Assembly (NCBI RefSeq): GCF_002117145.1
Contig: NZ_CP008743.1
Location: forward strand, 434,001-498,000
Length of the DNA: 64,000 nt
From: Candidatus Nucleicultrix amoebiphila FS5
GTDB taxonomy: Bacteria > Pseudomonadota > Alphaproteobacteria > Caedimonadales > Nucleicultricaceae
Direction of reading: 5' to 3'
The position numbers were made by a program, and so were the translations under genes. The notes under the pieces were generated by a model. The model was not told where the DNA came from. It saw only the letters and a list, made by a program, of their open reading frames with translations, and ran no database searches. Shown piece by piece: positions 26,094 to 35,059 of the stretch (the stretch's first letter is position 1; each line of letters begins with the position of its first letter).

Positions 26094-26570
26094 TTAAAAC
26101 TTAGAGGTGTGATACGTAAAGTTCTCAACCTTCTGGGCTGGATCAAACTTAATCACAACGGTCAGTGTTTTTTGAGTTGTACTCGCAGCTCCTGAGGATT
26201 CTGAGTAATCAGCGCCTACGCCACCAAGTAAAAGGGCCTTTTTACTAGCGCCCATGAGTCCGCCCCCACCTGCCGCAAGACCAACACCACCTTGGCTTGA
26301 TGAATAAGATGCTTCTGTCGCAATCTTGTCATAAACCCAAGTTTCCTTGCCACTGTTATCACGGGTAACGATATTTGGTGATCCTAGAGAAACTGCAACG
26401 TCTGCTTGGCTCATGCCAACGCGGATTTCTTTTTGCACGACGCCTACAGTTAAGTTACGGTCAGCAGGTCCTGAACCAATGTTCTCACGATGTTGTTCAG
26501 CTGATTTACATCCTGACAATAATGAAACGATAATTGCTAAACTTGCTACGCCAACAAATTGATTTTTCAT
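26094..26570 (-). CDS. BamE/SmpA-like lipoprotein
   Basis: A 158-residue lipoprotein with lipobox LLSGC. The mature N-terminal part has the SmpA/OmlA (BamE-like) pattern: 'VQKEIRVGMSQADVAVSLGSPNI' (in two pieces) and 'KETWVYD'. A glycine-rich central insertion (GVGLAAGGGGLMGASKK) and a final beta segment 'TLTVVIKFDPAQKVENF' follow, where the family's last strand is expected. BamE proteins aid outer-membrane protein assembly, but many paralogues with this fold have other roles. Likely in one operon with the lipoprotein gene downstream. Confidence 0.75.
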   Translation of the reverse strand: MKNQFVGVASLAIIVSLLSGCKSAEQHRENIGSGPADRNLTVGVVQKEIRVGMSQADVAVSLGSPNIVTRDNSGKETWVYDKIATEASYSSSQGGVGLAAGGGGLMGASKKALLLGGVGADYSESSGAASTTQKTLTVVIKFDPAQKVENFTYHTSKF

Positions 26571-26823
26571 AATAAAATACCTCTATTCATTTTAAGGTTA
26601 CATGTCATAGAGTAAATTTTATTTGATGTCTAGGGACTTCCAAGAAGCGCAAGAGAGTTAATTTATAATTTTTCTTTGGCTTTTTTCCTTTTAAGAAACG
26701 TTCATTGATTCTTTTGAGATCCATTCGTTATTAATGGTTTTTCTTTTTTAAAAGAAACATAAAAAAACGCTTAAACTTAAAACCAGAAAACACTTCCAGA
26801 GTAGCTTAAAATAAGATCTCCTC

Positions 26824-27669
26824 CTATTTTGCAGAAATGTTCAATACTGGCGTAACCGCTTGCTCACTGCAGAGCGTGACCATCAGATTGGCGACCATGC
26901 GGGATTTTTCTTGGGCAGTTAGCTTGAGTCCTTGTTTACCCTCCAGCCTTCGAAGAGCATCTTTGACCATTTCTGTTGCCCCATCCACAATTTTTTCTCT
27001 CGCCGCAAGAATGGCTTCAGCTTGTTGACGTTGAAGCATCGCACTCGCAATTTCTGGAGAATAGGCCAAATGACTAATTCTCGTTTCAACAATTTCAATA
27101 CCAGCGATTGCCATCCGCTGGGTTAAATCAGTCTGAAACTCTTTTAGGATATCAATGCTTCCCCCTCTTAAAGATAACTCACCTTTACCAGGGTGGTCAT
27201 AGGGATGGCTCATCGCCAGTTGTCTTAAGGCAGTCTCACTTTGATTCAGAATATAGGATTCAAAATGGTCGACATCAAACAACGCTTTAAAAGGATTTGT
27301 GACATGCCATACGATAATGCACCCTATCTCAATGGGGTTTCCCATCTTATCATTAACCTTCAACTGAGCCGTATGGGACGTTCTAATTTTCAAAGATATG
27401 CGTTGCCCTTTATAAAAAGGATTAACCCAATAAAACCCCTGCTTATCAATCGTTCCAACATATCGTCCAAAAAGTAAAAAAGTCATTGCTTGATTGGGCT
27501 CTATGCTCTTTAAGCCTTTGAGAGAAAGAATCCAGAGAACAAACAGTCCAAAACATACTAAAAAAATGAAAACACTCGATCCGTTGATATAATAACGATA
27601 GGTCACGATGTCTAAAAAGAGAATAAAAAAGCTTAAAGCTAAAAACGCTGTTCCACTAAGTTTTGTCAT
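26824..27669 (-). CDS. SPFH/band-7 family membrane protein
   Basis: A 281-residue protein from ATG 27669 (GGAGAG upstream) with two close N-terminal hydrophobic segments within residues 5-55, followed by a band-7 domain beginning 'GLKSIEPNQAMTFLLFGRYVG' (in parts: SIEPNQAMTFLLFG). 'VNDKMGNPIEIGCIIVWHV' and 'FESYILNQSETALRQLA' are typical. A coiled C-terminal part, 'ILAAREKIVDGATEMVKDAL', follows. SPFH proteins oligomerise on membranes and scaffold other proteins. No partner protease (NfeD or HflC-like) is next to it. Confidence 0.88.
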   Translation of the reverse strand: MTKLSGTAFLALSFFILFLDIVTYRYYINGSSVFIFLVCFGLFVLWILSLKGLKSIEPNQAMTFLLFGRYVGTIDKQGFYWVNPFYKGQRISLKIRTSHTAQLKVNDKMGNPIEIGCIIVWHVTNPFKALFDVDHFESYILNQSETALRQLAMSHPYDHPGKGELSLRGGSIDILKEFQTDLTQRMAIAGIEIVETRISHLAYSPEIASAMLQRQQAEAILAAREKIVDGATEMVKDALRRLEGKQGLKLTAQEKSRMVANLMVTLCSEQAVTPVLNISAK

Positions 27670-27890
27670 AAAACTCTCCACTCTGAGCGATAAGGGGCCC
27701 TATCTTCAAGAATATCCCCATATTTTTAAATTTTTATTAAGGAAAAGAGAGAGGGGGGTGTGGTTAGGGCGCGTTGGTTGAGATTCAATTGCTCCAAGCA
27801 CTCCCAAAAGAAGTAAGTTTAGGGATTTACCGTATCTTAACTATTAAACGCTAAAATATTTTTTGTAGAAAACTATAAAGGAGAAAAAAG

Positions 27891-28247
27891 ATGAAAACTG
27901 TATTACTTAGTGCTGTCATTTTGACCACATTTTTTACAGTTGCTAAAGCAACAAATGTTGATGAAAGCTGTCCAGACAAACAAAGCTTATTAGTAGCATT
28001 AGGGAAAATTCACGGAGAAATGACGGGTAAATCATTTGAATTTACAGATAAGAACGGGAAAAAGTGGCGCGGCTCAAATCTTGTTGAACACGCTTCACGT
28101 GTAAATCTTGCAACCGGCGCAAAGCCTACTTTTACTCCTCTTAGCCCTACAGAGTGTCATGTCTCCTATGAGAAGGCGATCGATACTCCGACAGGAAAAG
28201 GCACAGGAATCGCAACCATATTAACTGTTTACCTTACTCGAGAATAG
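27891..28247 (+). CDS. Small exported protein of unknown function
   Basis: A 118-residue protein with a cleavable signal peptide (LLSAVILTTFFTVAKA) behind a good AAGGAG site. The mature protein has two cysteines (in DESCPD and TECHVSY) that could form a disulphide. It contains a 'FTDKNGKKWRGSN' segment and no recognised domain. It is monocistronic, flanked by an SPFH gene on the other strand and a convergent cysteine-rich peptide gene. Function unknown. Confidence 0.7.
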   Translation: MKTVLLSAVILTTFFTVAKATNVDESCPDKQSLLVALGKIHGEMTGKSFEFTDKNGKKWRGSNLVEHASRVNLATGAKPTFTPLSPTECHVSYEKAIDTPTGKGTGIATILTVYLTRE

Positions 28248-28311
28248 TAAAATCAATGTTTGTGGGCGGAACAGCCAGTTCCGCTCTCACAACTAAAGGC
28301 TGGAAAATTCT

Positions 28312-28620
28312 TTAGTCTGTTCTTTCTAATTCTCTATCGACACAACTTTTTTGGCATCCACTATCTGTGCTCTCTTTACAGATGTCTTCACACTTTTGAA
28401 CGGCAGCTGCTCTACCACTCGCTGAAGAGAGTCGATCACCCTGCAGTTTTTCTGATCTTTTTCGAACATTACAGTCACGTTCACAATCCGCGACTGGGTT
28501 GCCGCGACACTCTTCTTTACAATCCTTAAGAGCCTGAAGAACGTGTTGGGCAACAACATTGGTTTGGGATCCCATTAGAAAACCAAACGCTAACGTAAAG
28601 ACAAATACTAATTTCTTCAT
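28312..28620 (-). CDS. Exported cysteine-rich protein with two CX3C-X7-CX3C units
   Basis: A 102-residue protein with a signal peptide of about 25 residues. The mature part holds eight cysteines in two identically spaced motifs: C34-C38-C46-C50 and C77-C81-C89-C93 (each CX3C-X7-CX3C), separated by a charged 26-residue linker. Paired CX3C motifs normally lie on two antiparallel helices joined by two disulphides, the helical-hairpin arrangement seen in alpha-hairpinin peptides and small Tim proteins. The periplasm or outside of the cell would allow the disulphides. I know no bacterial family for it. Confidence 0.7.
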   Translation of the reverse strand: MKKLVFVFTLAFGFLMGSQTNVVAQHVLQALKDCKEECRGNPVADCERDCNVRKRSEKLQGDRLSSASGRAAAVQKCEDICKESTDSGCQKSCVDRELERTD

Positions 28621-28787
28621 TTTTTATTTCCTCCCTTTTTTTTATTTTCTCGAAAATATTATTATTCTGATTATTCTTACAGTCAAGAAAGATCCTCTCT
28701 CCTCTTAGCGTTCACAAAAAATGTATTTGGGGTAGATTTTTGCCTTATAACTCGATAACCTTTCCAGGATGTAACAATGAGGACCCT

Positions 28788-29681
28788 ATGTCACGTATCT
28801 CTTATGTCAATGGACAATATCTTCCCCACTCCTTGGCCACGATGCACATTGATGAACGAGGGATGCATTTCAGCGATGGCGTTTATGAAGTTATCTTCTT
28901 CATCAATAAGCAATGTATTGATTTGGACGCCCATATAAAACGTCTTGACTTTTCTTTAAGAGAATTAGCGCTGGACTGGCCTATTACCAAAGCCGTTCTT
29001 CCTCATATCATCAATGATGTCATTGATCAAAATCGGACTAATACAGGAGCGATTTATGTACAAATCACGCGTGGTACAGCGCCTAGATCCCACGTTTTTC
29101 CGAAAGATGCAGCTCCTTCCCTTATTATCTCAACAAAACGCATGCCCTTTTCTCTCAACCCTCAGAAGCTAGAAAATGCGTCTGCTATTATTGTTCCTGA
29201 TCAACGGTGGAAACGTCCGGATATTAAGACCATCTGTTTGCTACCCAATGCTCTGGCCAAAGAACAAGCGCAACAAACCGGTGCTTATGAAGCAATTTTT
29301 AAATTGGATAATGATTTTATTTCTGAAGGATCGAGCACCAACGTCTGGATTGTTGATAAAAACGGAAAGGTGATTACACCTCCTGCCAAGGGCTATATTC
29401 TCAATGGCATTACACGTCAGACCCTTTTGAAATTAGGCTCAAAGGCTGGATTACAAATGTCCGAGAAAGAAATAACAGAAACAGATCTTTTGGAAGCTTC
29501 AGAGGTTTTTCTCTCGGGCACCACAACCTTTGTAAAACCAATTACTCATATTAATAATAAAGCCATAGGACACGGAAAACCAGGTCCTATAACAGCTAAA
29601 ATAGCTGAACTCTATTATTCTTACTGTATGGCTGAGTCAGAACATGTACGCCTTGAAACAAAGCATCGCCTCGCCTCCTAA
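28788..29681 (+). CDS. D-amino-acid aminotransferase (class IV PLP enzyme)
   Basis: A 297-residue fold-type IV aminotransferase, probably D-alanine transaminase, which makes D-glutamate or D-alanine for peptidoglycan. 'SYVNGQYLPHSLATMHIDERG' (in parts) and 'FSDGVYEVIFF' open the fold. 'KTICLLPNALAKEQA' contains the PLP lysine region, and 'ISEGSSTNVWIV' carries the phosphate-binding residues. I chose ATG 28788 with GAGGA upstream over an in-frame TTG at 28740. The gene overlaps the HAD gene downstream by 38 bases. Branched-chain aminotransferases share the fold, but the N-terminus fits the D-amino-acid type better. Confidence 0.85.
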   Translation: MSRISYVNGQYLPHSLATMHIDERGMHFSDGVYEVIFFINKQCIDLDAHIKRLDFSLRELALDWPITKAVLPHIINDVIDQNRTNTGAIYVQITRGTAPRSHVFPKDAAPSLIISTKRMPFSLNPQKLENASAIIVPDQRWKRPDIKTICLLPNALAKEQAQQTGAYEAIFKLDNDFISEGSSTNVWIVDKNGKVITPPAKGYILNGITRQTLLKLGSKAGLQMSEKEITETDLLEASEVFLSGTTTFVKPITHINNKAIGHGKPGPITAKIAELYYSYCMAESEHVRLETKHRLAS

Positions 29682-30324
29682 GGCCGTTCTTTTTGACTGG
29701 GATAACACCCTTGTCGATACCTGGCCCATTGTTCATGATGCCCTCAATCACACCCTCGTTACTTTTGGACTCAAGCCCTATACTTTAGAAGAATTTCGAA
29801 ACCGTCCTCAAACCTCCCATCGACAGACTTTCCCCCTTATATTTGGCGATCAATGGGCTCAAGCAGAGAAAATTTACTATAGTCTTTATGCTGGTATTCA
29901 TAAAAAAATGCTTAAAATTTTGCCTGGCGCACAAGAAATACTTGAATTTTTATATGAAAATGGTGTCTACTTGGCAGTAGTGAGTAATAAAAATGGTCCT
30001 TTCCTCCGTCGTGAAGTAGAATACTTAGGGTGGAAAGACTATTTTAAGTGTGTGGTGGGATCAACAGATTCCGCCCATGACAAACCGTCAATATGGCCCG
30101 TACGGTGCGCTTTAAAAGAGAGTGGTATAGAGCCTGGACATAATGTCTGGCTCGTCGGCGATAGTGATATCGATGTCGAATGTGCCCTTAATTCAAAGTG
30201 TGTACCGGTGGTCGTTGGTAATCATCCCCTGCAAAAAGATTATGGGGATACTGTTTTGCATGCAAAAGACTTTCACACTCTCATTAATATTCTTGGAACT
30301 AAAAATCCAGGAATTGTGAAATAA
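29644..30324 (+). CDS. HAD-family phosphatase, phosphoglycolate-phosphatase-like
   Basis: A 226-residue haloacid-dehalogenase hydrolase. Motif I is LFDWDNTLVDTW with the nucleophile and acid aspartates (WDNT variant). Motif II lies in AVVSNKNGP, the motif III lysine in AHDKPSIWPV and motif IV in WLVGDSDIDVECA. A helical cap (subclass I) lies between motifs I and II. The start overlaps the end of the aminotransferase gene, so the pair is likely co-transcribed. Substrate is not evident. Confidence 0.88.
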   Translation: MYALKQSIASPPKAVLFDWDNTLVDTWPIVHDALNHTLVTFGLKPYTLEEFRNRPQTSHRQTFPLIFGDQWAQAEKIYYSLYAGIHKKMLKILPGAQEILEFLYENGVYLAVVSNKNGPFLRREVEYLGWKDYFKCVVGSTDSAHDKPSIWPVRCALKESGIEPGHNVWLVGDSDIDVECALNSKCVPVVVGNHPLQKDYGDTVLHAKDFHTLINILGTKNPGIVK

Positions 30325-30401
30325 ATTTTAACGGAAAATCTACTTTTTCTAGGTAGAGTGAAAGTATATCCCTAAAAAAGGGAAGAATAAGGAGAACAAA
30401 A

Positions 30402-30656
30402 ATGCCTGCGGACAAGAATCAAAATCTTCAGGACGTGTTTTTAAATCACCTCCGTAAGACAAAAGCGCCAGTCACGTTGTTCTTAGTGAATGGAGTTAAG
30501 TTACAGGGAATTATCACCTGGTTTGATAGTTTTTCTGTTCTTTTACGTCGTGACGCCCATGCGCAACTCGTGTATAAACACGCTATATCAACAATAATGC
30601 CTGTGAATCCTGTTCAGTTGTTTGAAGAGGGTGAAGAAACTGGTTCAGGCAATTAG
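30402..30656 (+). CDS. hfq: RNA chaperone Hfq
   Basis: An 84-residue Hfq with Sm1 motif '[20 protein letters not shown]' and '[19 protein letters not shown]', and Sm2 region '[10 protein letters not shown]' (the YKHAIST signature). Hfq hexamers bind U-rich sRNA tails and promote pairing with mRNAs. A good AAGGAG precedes the ATG. The hflX gene follows after 20 bases, the usual hfq-hflX order. The presence of Hfq makes sRNA-based regulation in this organism plausible. Confidence 0.97.
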   Translation: MPADKNQNLQDVFLNHLRKTKAPVTLFLVNGVKLQGIITWFDSFSVLLRRDAHAQLVYKHAISTIMPVNPVQLFEEGEETGSGN

Positions 30657-30676
30657 GACATAAGTTATATATAAGC

Positions 30677-31996
30677 GTGAATGATCATCCAACAACAACA
30701 GAAGCCACAAAGGCCATTGTTGTATACCCAGATTTAGTGTTTAAAGAAGCCCTCAGGCGTGACCCACAAGCACGTCTTGAGGAAGCTATTGGTCTTGCTC
30801 AGGCCATCAATCTCGATGTGGTCTTCTCTGAGATTCTCCATCTAAAAAAAATGCGTCCTGCGACCTTAATTGGCGGTGGATCAGTTGAAACCTTAAAAGG
30901 GATTATTGACCATCATAACGTCCAACTTGTGATCGTTGATGCCGCCTTAACACCTGGCCAACAACGTAACCTGGAAAAAGCCTGGGCAACAAAGGTCATT
31001 GATCGTACAGGGTTGATCCTTGAAATTTTTGGAGAAAGAGCGCGCACAGCCGAAGGACGTTTGCAAGTTGAGCTTGCGGCTCTAACGTATCAACGCAGTC
31101 GTTTAGTACGATCTTGGACGCATCTTGAACGTCAAAGAGGTGGCCTTGGATTTATTGGTGGACCTGGCGAAACCCAGTTGGAAGTAGACAGACGTCTTAT
31201 TACAGATCGCATTACGAAGCTAAAACGTGAGCTTGAAACTGTTAAAAGAACGCGCGCGCTGCACCGCGAAGCCAGACGGCGGGTCCCCTATCCAATTGTC
31301 GCTTTGGTTGGGTATACAAACGCAGGCAAATCGACACTTTTTAATAAGCTAACGTCAGCCAGCGTTTTTGCTGAACACATGCTCTTTGCTACGCTCGATC
31401 CAACCATGCGTCGCGTCAAACTCTCTTCTGGTCGAGAGATCATACTCTCTGACACTGTAGGGTTTATCTCAGAGCTGCCGACGCAACTCATTGCGGCCTT
31501 TAGGGCGACACTCGAGGAAGTATGCGAGGCTAATTTAATTCTTCACGTGCGAGATATCGCACACCCTGAAACAGAAAATCAGTGTGACGATGTTCATCAT
31601 GTTTTAAAAGATTTAGGTCTTGAGATCGCTATGGAAACTCACATGATCGAGGTTCTCAATAAAATCGATTTATTACCTGCTTCTGAGAGAGAACACATTC
31701 ATTCAACTCCGTCTCAAGTTCCTGTATCAGCCCTCACAGGAGAAGGGTTAGACGATCTTATTAAAGCCATTGAACAGCATTTTGCTAGAGATCACAAACC
31801 TTATCACTATGTCCTAAAGATTGAAGATGGCGCTGCCCTTTCTTGGCTCTACCGTCATGGAGAAATTGTTGAGCGTAAAGATGGAGAAGAAACTATCACT
31901 CTCACTGTAGAGATGAGTGATAAGGATACCGCCCGTTTTCAAAAAGAATTCGGATATTCTTCCTTAGGCGATCTTCCAAAATCCCTTTCATCCTAA
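30677..31996 (+). CDS. hflX: Ribosome-associated GTPase HflX
   Basis: A 439-residue GTPase that splits stalled ribosomes. The N-terminal domain includes 'GGGSVETLKGIIDHHNVQLV' and 'DRTGLILEIFGERARTAEGR' (in parts). The G domain has G1 'GYTNAGKSTLFN', G3 'DTVGFI' and G4 'NKID'. Start is GTG at 30677, 20 bases after the hfq stop codon. Length is typical. It forms an operon with hfq. Confidence 0.96.
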   Translation: MNDHPTTTEATKAIVVYPDLVFKEALRRDPQARLEEAIGLAQAINLDVVFSEILHLKKMRPATLIGGGSVETLKGIIDHHNVQLVIVDAALTPGQQRNLEKAWATKVIDRTGLILEIFGERARTAEGRLQVELAALTYQRSRLVRSWTHLERQRGGLGFIGGPGETQLEVDRRLITDRITKLKRELETVKRTRALHREARRRVPYPIVALVGYTNAGKSTLFNKLTSASVFAEHMLFATLDPTMRRVKLSSGREIILSDTVGFISELPTQLIAAFRATLEEVCEANLILHVRDIAHPETENQCDDVHHVLKDLGLEIAMETHMIEVLNKIDLLPASEREHIHSTPSQVPVSALTGEGLDDLIKAIEQHFARDHKPYHYVLKIEDGAALSWLYRHGEIVERKDGEETITLTVEMSDKDTARFQKEFGYSSLGDLPKSLSS

Positions 31997-32002
31997 AAAA
32001 CA

Positions 32003-32043
32003 TGAGGCCCCAAAAGAAGGACCTCATCCTTCATCAGGCCTCA
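32003..32043. terminator. Hairpin between hflX and a convergent gene
   Basis: Outer stem TGAGGCC/GGCCTCA (32003-32009 and 32037-32043) with an inner complementary ATGAGG..CCTCAT element. On the plus strand it is followed by TTCAAGTTTTTG. It probably ends the hfq-hflX transcript; it includes the stop codon of the convergent gene. Confidence 0.5.
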
Positions 32044-33393
32044 CTTCAAGTTTTTGATCTCCTCTTCGTTAAGACCCGTACACGCGATGATCGTTTTGAT
32101 AGCTACTTGCGCGGCAAGCATGTTCCTCGCAATCTCAAGGCTCGCTTCTTTTATACCTTCTTCTCTTCCTTCTTTTATGCCCTCTTTTTTACCCTCTTCT
32201 TTGCCTTTTTCTATACCTTGCATTATCCCTTCTTCTTTTTGAGCGCTCACATAATGACTAATATTTTGACGTTTGATATAAGCCTCCTCATAGCGCATCA
32301 TCACATCTTTTGGAAGTGTTCGAATGGTGTGATAGGCTTCCTTAATCACCGGTGACGACACACTCTGTTCAACTTCTTCCATAGACTTTAAATGACCATG
32401 GGCGAGCAACTCGAGCCACTCGCGATAGTCCGCAGACTCCCCCGCTAAGACTGAAAGAGGTTTATGATGGGAGAACGCTGCCAGGTTAATATCGATGAAC
32501 TCAAGACCGCTCCGTGTAATTCGGGGAACCTTCTTCTCTGCTAACACAAAATCCCGGCGTAATTCATCTTCTCCCCAAGGCTCCATCCGATACCAGGGCA
32601 GAAGTTGATGAAGGTGATGGGGCACCTTGGGGGGCTTTTCAAAGAGGCTAATCCCAACGACTTTTCTTACTTTGTCGGCAAGGTCTACATCCGTTTTAAG
32701 CTCTGACCATTTAAACCCCTTGGGAAACTGGCGATGAAACAAACCACACACATGATCAAGAATACGAATGTCCCAGAAATTCTGCGGTTCAACTTGCACT
32801 TCCACATTGATCAACCCAAACCGTGTTTTACAAATCAAATCCAGCTGGGTATTGCGCTCTTCTGCCGGCAGCGAGGCCACAAGATGATAATAAATCGGCG
32901 CAAGCTGTTTTAAAAACTCACGCATCTTACCCATGGATCTATTGGTCCTGGCATTGATGACAAGGGGATCCTTCAGGTCCTTCTCGACCTCCTTCATAAG
33001 AAGGATATGCTTTTTATCGTTTATAAAACCTCTGAGCGCTGTAAAACTTTTAAGAGGATTCAGGGCCTGATCCAAGTATTCAGACTCTAGAATTTCTTCT
33101 CCCAAGACGGCACTCAAAAAGGAATTCCGAAAATGATCCTTTTGCATCACATGCTTAAACACCGAATCCTCGGTCGCATGGATGTAAACGCCTTGAGGAT
33201 ATTTTTGGGAAGATTTCGTGACAAAAGACCGACGCTGGATTTTTGGAGGGAGAGGCTTGCTTCGAAGCGTAAGCCCCTTCATGCCATCGACCAGGTCTTT
33301 CATCAAGAACGACCCGTGGCTTTCGCCAGGACTCATCATAAATAAACTTATGACACTTGCTATAAATTTTGGACGCATCCACTGCAGACCCAT
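32041..33393 (-). CDS. Exported Rpn/PD-(D/E)XK nuclease-like protein
   Basis: A 450-residue protein with ATG 33393 behind AGGAG. Residues 1-27 look like a signal peptide (FIASVISLFMMSPGESHG). The Rpn/PDDEXK_2 core follows, with 'TEDSVFKHVMQKDHFRNSFL', then D185 in LDLICKT and the E198-x-Q200 pair in NVEVQVEP, which is the intact active site of the family. The C-terminus carries the Rpn-typical EG(x)nEG repeat 'KGKEEGKKEGIKEGREEGIK' and an HTH-like end. It is a paralogue of the 21.4 kb protein: both have a signal peptide and share the mature segment 'LTL(K/R)SK'. Rpn proteins are DNA endonucleases that promote recombination. Confidence 0.8.
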   Translation of the reverse strand: MGLQWMRPKFIASVISLFMMSPGESHGSFLMKDLVDGMKGLTLRSKPLPPKIQRRSFVTKSSQKYPQGVYIHATEDSVFKHVMQKDHFRNSFLSAVLGEEILESEYLDQALNPLKSFTALRGFINDKKHILLMKEVEKDLKDPLVINARTNRSMGKMREFLKQLAPIYYHLVASLPAEERNTQLDLICKTRFGLINVEVQVEPQNFWDIRILDHVCGLFHRQFPKGFKWSELKTDVDLADKVRKVVGISLFEKPPKVPHHLHQLLPWYRMEPWGEDELRRDFVLAEKKVPRITRSGLEFIDINLAAFSHHKPLSVLAGESADYREWLELLAHGHLKSMEEVEQSVSSPVIKEAYHTIRTLPKDVMMRYEEAYIKRQNISHYVSAQKEEGIMQGIEKGKEEGKKEGIKEGREEGIKEASLEIARNMLAAQVAIKTIIACTGLNEEEIKNLK

Positions 33394-33535
33394 GGAACTC
33401 TCTCCTGTTCAATAAACGTTACACAACGCCCGCATGATTCTTTTTGATTTATTTAGAATACATTATCTATATTTATCACTATGTCAAGTTTTTTGTCAAT
33501 TATGTGCCGTAAAGATCTTATGAACAAGTCTGCGA

Positions 33536-34255
33536 TTAAATTTTCACCATCATGCGCGCCACAATTTTATTAATGCGTGGTCGCGTATTGTTGGTTTGAA
33601 AAGTCTGCGTCGGGTTGGCTGGATCTCGTTGCGTATTCACAATTTTAGCAAGAAAATACGAGTAACTATATTCTGCTCCCAATGATATTGATGTGGATAC
33701 AGGTACTTCAGCACCAACCCCCGCAACGATTCCAGTTAAACGCTTTTTTACTTCATTGTTGACCAATTGACCGATTGAATAACGGTTTGACATTTTAAAG
33801 CTGGTGTTATCCATCCCAAATTTAAAATAAGGAATAAATGCTTTTTTTACGGCATACCCTAAACGCAAAGCTATATCAAAAGTGTTTTCTGTTTTTAAGG
33901 ATACATTCTCAATCAATAACGCTGTTTCAGGTTGCGTAGTCCCGTTAATGTTAGAAAATTCTCCTCCCATCTCAAAGCCAATCATAAAGCCACTTTTGTT
34001 GATGTGGTCATAGCCTATAAACACTCTGCCCAAGGCTCCTTCTCCCGCCAGATCAATTGAGCGCGTGCGCGAAATTCCCAGAGCAGATTGAGTGGTCGCT
34101 ATCACAGCTTTTGACCAGCCGTACCCTGCACCAAAACCAAATTTAAATCCTGAACGAATCATACTCTCTTTAGGTTTTGCCTTGGCGTATTTTGCTTCAG
34201 CGGGGACAATTGCCAAAATTCCTAAAAGGATACTTACTGTGAAAATTCTTTTCAT
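33536..34255 (-). CDS. Outer-membrane beta-barrel protein
   Basis: A 239-residue protein with a signal peptide (ILLGILAIVPAEAK). The mature part alternates hydrophobic/polar residues in eight or so strands, e.g. 'GFKFGFGAGYGWSKAVI', 'GALGRVFIGYDH', 'GFMIGFEMGGEF' and 'ISLGAEYSYSYFLAK', ending in a terminal strand with 'ARMMVKI'. It fits the OMP_b-brl (OmpA-like barrel) family common in alphaproteobacterial surface proteins. It lies 24 bases after the gene for a repeat-containing exported protein, so the two may be co-transcribed. Specific role unknown. Confidence 0.8.
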   Translation of the reverse strand: MKRIFTVSILLGILAIVPAEAKYAKAKPKESMIRSGFKFGFGAGYGWSKAVIATTQSALGISRTRSIDLAGEGALGRVFIGYDHINKSGFMIGFEMGGEFSNINGTTQPETALLIENVSLKTENTFDIALRLGYAVKKAFIPYFKFGMDNTSFKMSNRYSIGQLVNNEVKKRLTGIVAGVGAEVPVSTSISLGAEYSYSYFLAKIVNTQRDPANPTQTFQTNNTRPRINKIVARMMVKI

Positions 34256-34278
34256 TTTATTTTTGATTCCTTTACCTT

Positions 34279-34980
34279 TTATTTAAATCGCACTTGAAGA
34301 AGAAAGTTAGCCACATCCGCCAAAGAAACAGTATCTTCAGTAAGTGCGCCTCCTAATAATGCTATATAGTTTGCTCTTACTTGACCATCATCACCGAGAG
34401 CGCCACCCCCACCGTTAATCGAGTTGGTAATACGTCTAAAAATAACCCTTAAAAGATTGCGGGCGCGATCATCAATATTATCGCCCGCGAGTCCTACCCC
34501 ACCAATAGCAGGAATTGCTGGTGCAATCGTGCCATCCACTAAAGCTCCCACTCCCAAAAGGCCTCCAGCATTTCCTGGGTTAAGGAGAACTGCTGCCCCT
34601 CGAACCGCATCAAACTCAATCTGGGTGTCCGTCGCCAGCTCTGCAAGCAAACGAGACCCCATGAGAGGCCTCGCACCTTGGGAGAAAGTTTGCTGTAATA
34701 TATCAATGTTGGGTTTAATGGCACCAGGACCTACTTCTGCCTGAATAGTTGTTACATTGGTTGTAATAGCACCAGGTCCTACTTTGGTCTGAATATCAGC
34801 AATATTCACATCAAGATCTCCTGGACCAACTCTAGTAACTGTTGTTGCCAGTCCTTGTACACTTGTATCATCGTAAATTGCTGCCACCACATCGGCAGGT
34901 AATTTACCATCCGTGGCTTTTAAGCCAGATAAGTTTAAAAAGACCATCCCAAGAAAAGCAAAGATCTTCGTGCATCTCAT
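34279..34980 (-). CDS. Exported protein with three 16-residue VGPG repeats
   Basis: A 233-residue protein with a signal peptide (FLGMVFLNLSGLKA). Residues 51-98 are three back-to-back 16-residue repeats, each beginning VGPG and ending with an IQ/ILQ helix-like segment: VGPGDLDVNIADIQTK, VGPGAITTNVTTIQAE, VGPGAIKPNIDILQQT. The C-terminal half is glycine/alanine-rich with helical segments. No family recognised. It is upstream of, and in the same direction as, the beta-barrel gene. Confidence 0.65.
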   Translation of the reverse strand: MRCTKIFAFLGMVFLNLSGLKATDGKLPADVVAAIYDDTSVQGLATTVTRVGPGDLDVNIADIQTKVGPGAITTNVTTIQAEVGPGAIKPNIDILQQTFSQGARPLMGSRLLAELATDTQIEFDAVRGAAVLLNPGNAGGLLGVGALVDGTIAPAIPAIGGVGLAGDNIDDRARNLLRVIFRRITNSINGGGGALGDDGQVRANYIALLGGALTEDTVSLADVANFLLQVRFK

Positions 34981-35059
34981 GACTCTCTCCCTGTTTTTTT
35001 ATATTTATTTTTAACCATATTAAATAATGATCGACCTATGCAAGGATGAAAGCTCCGTT

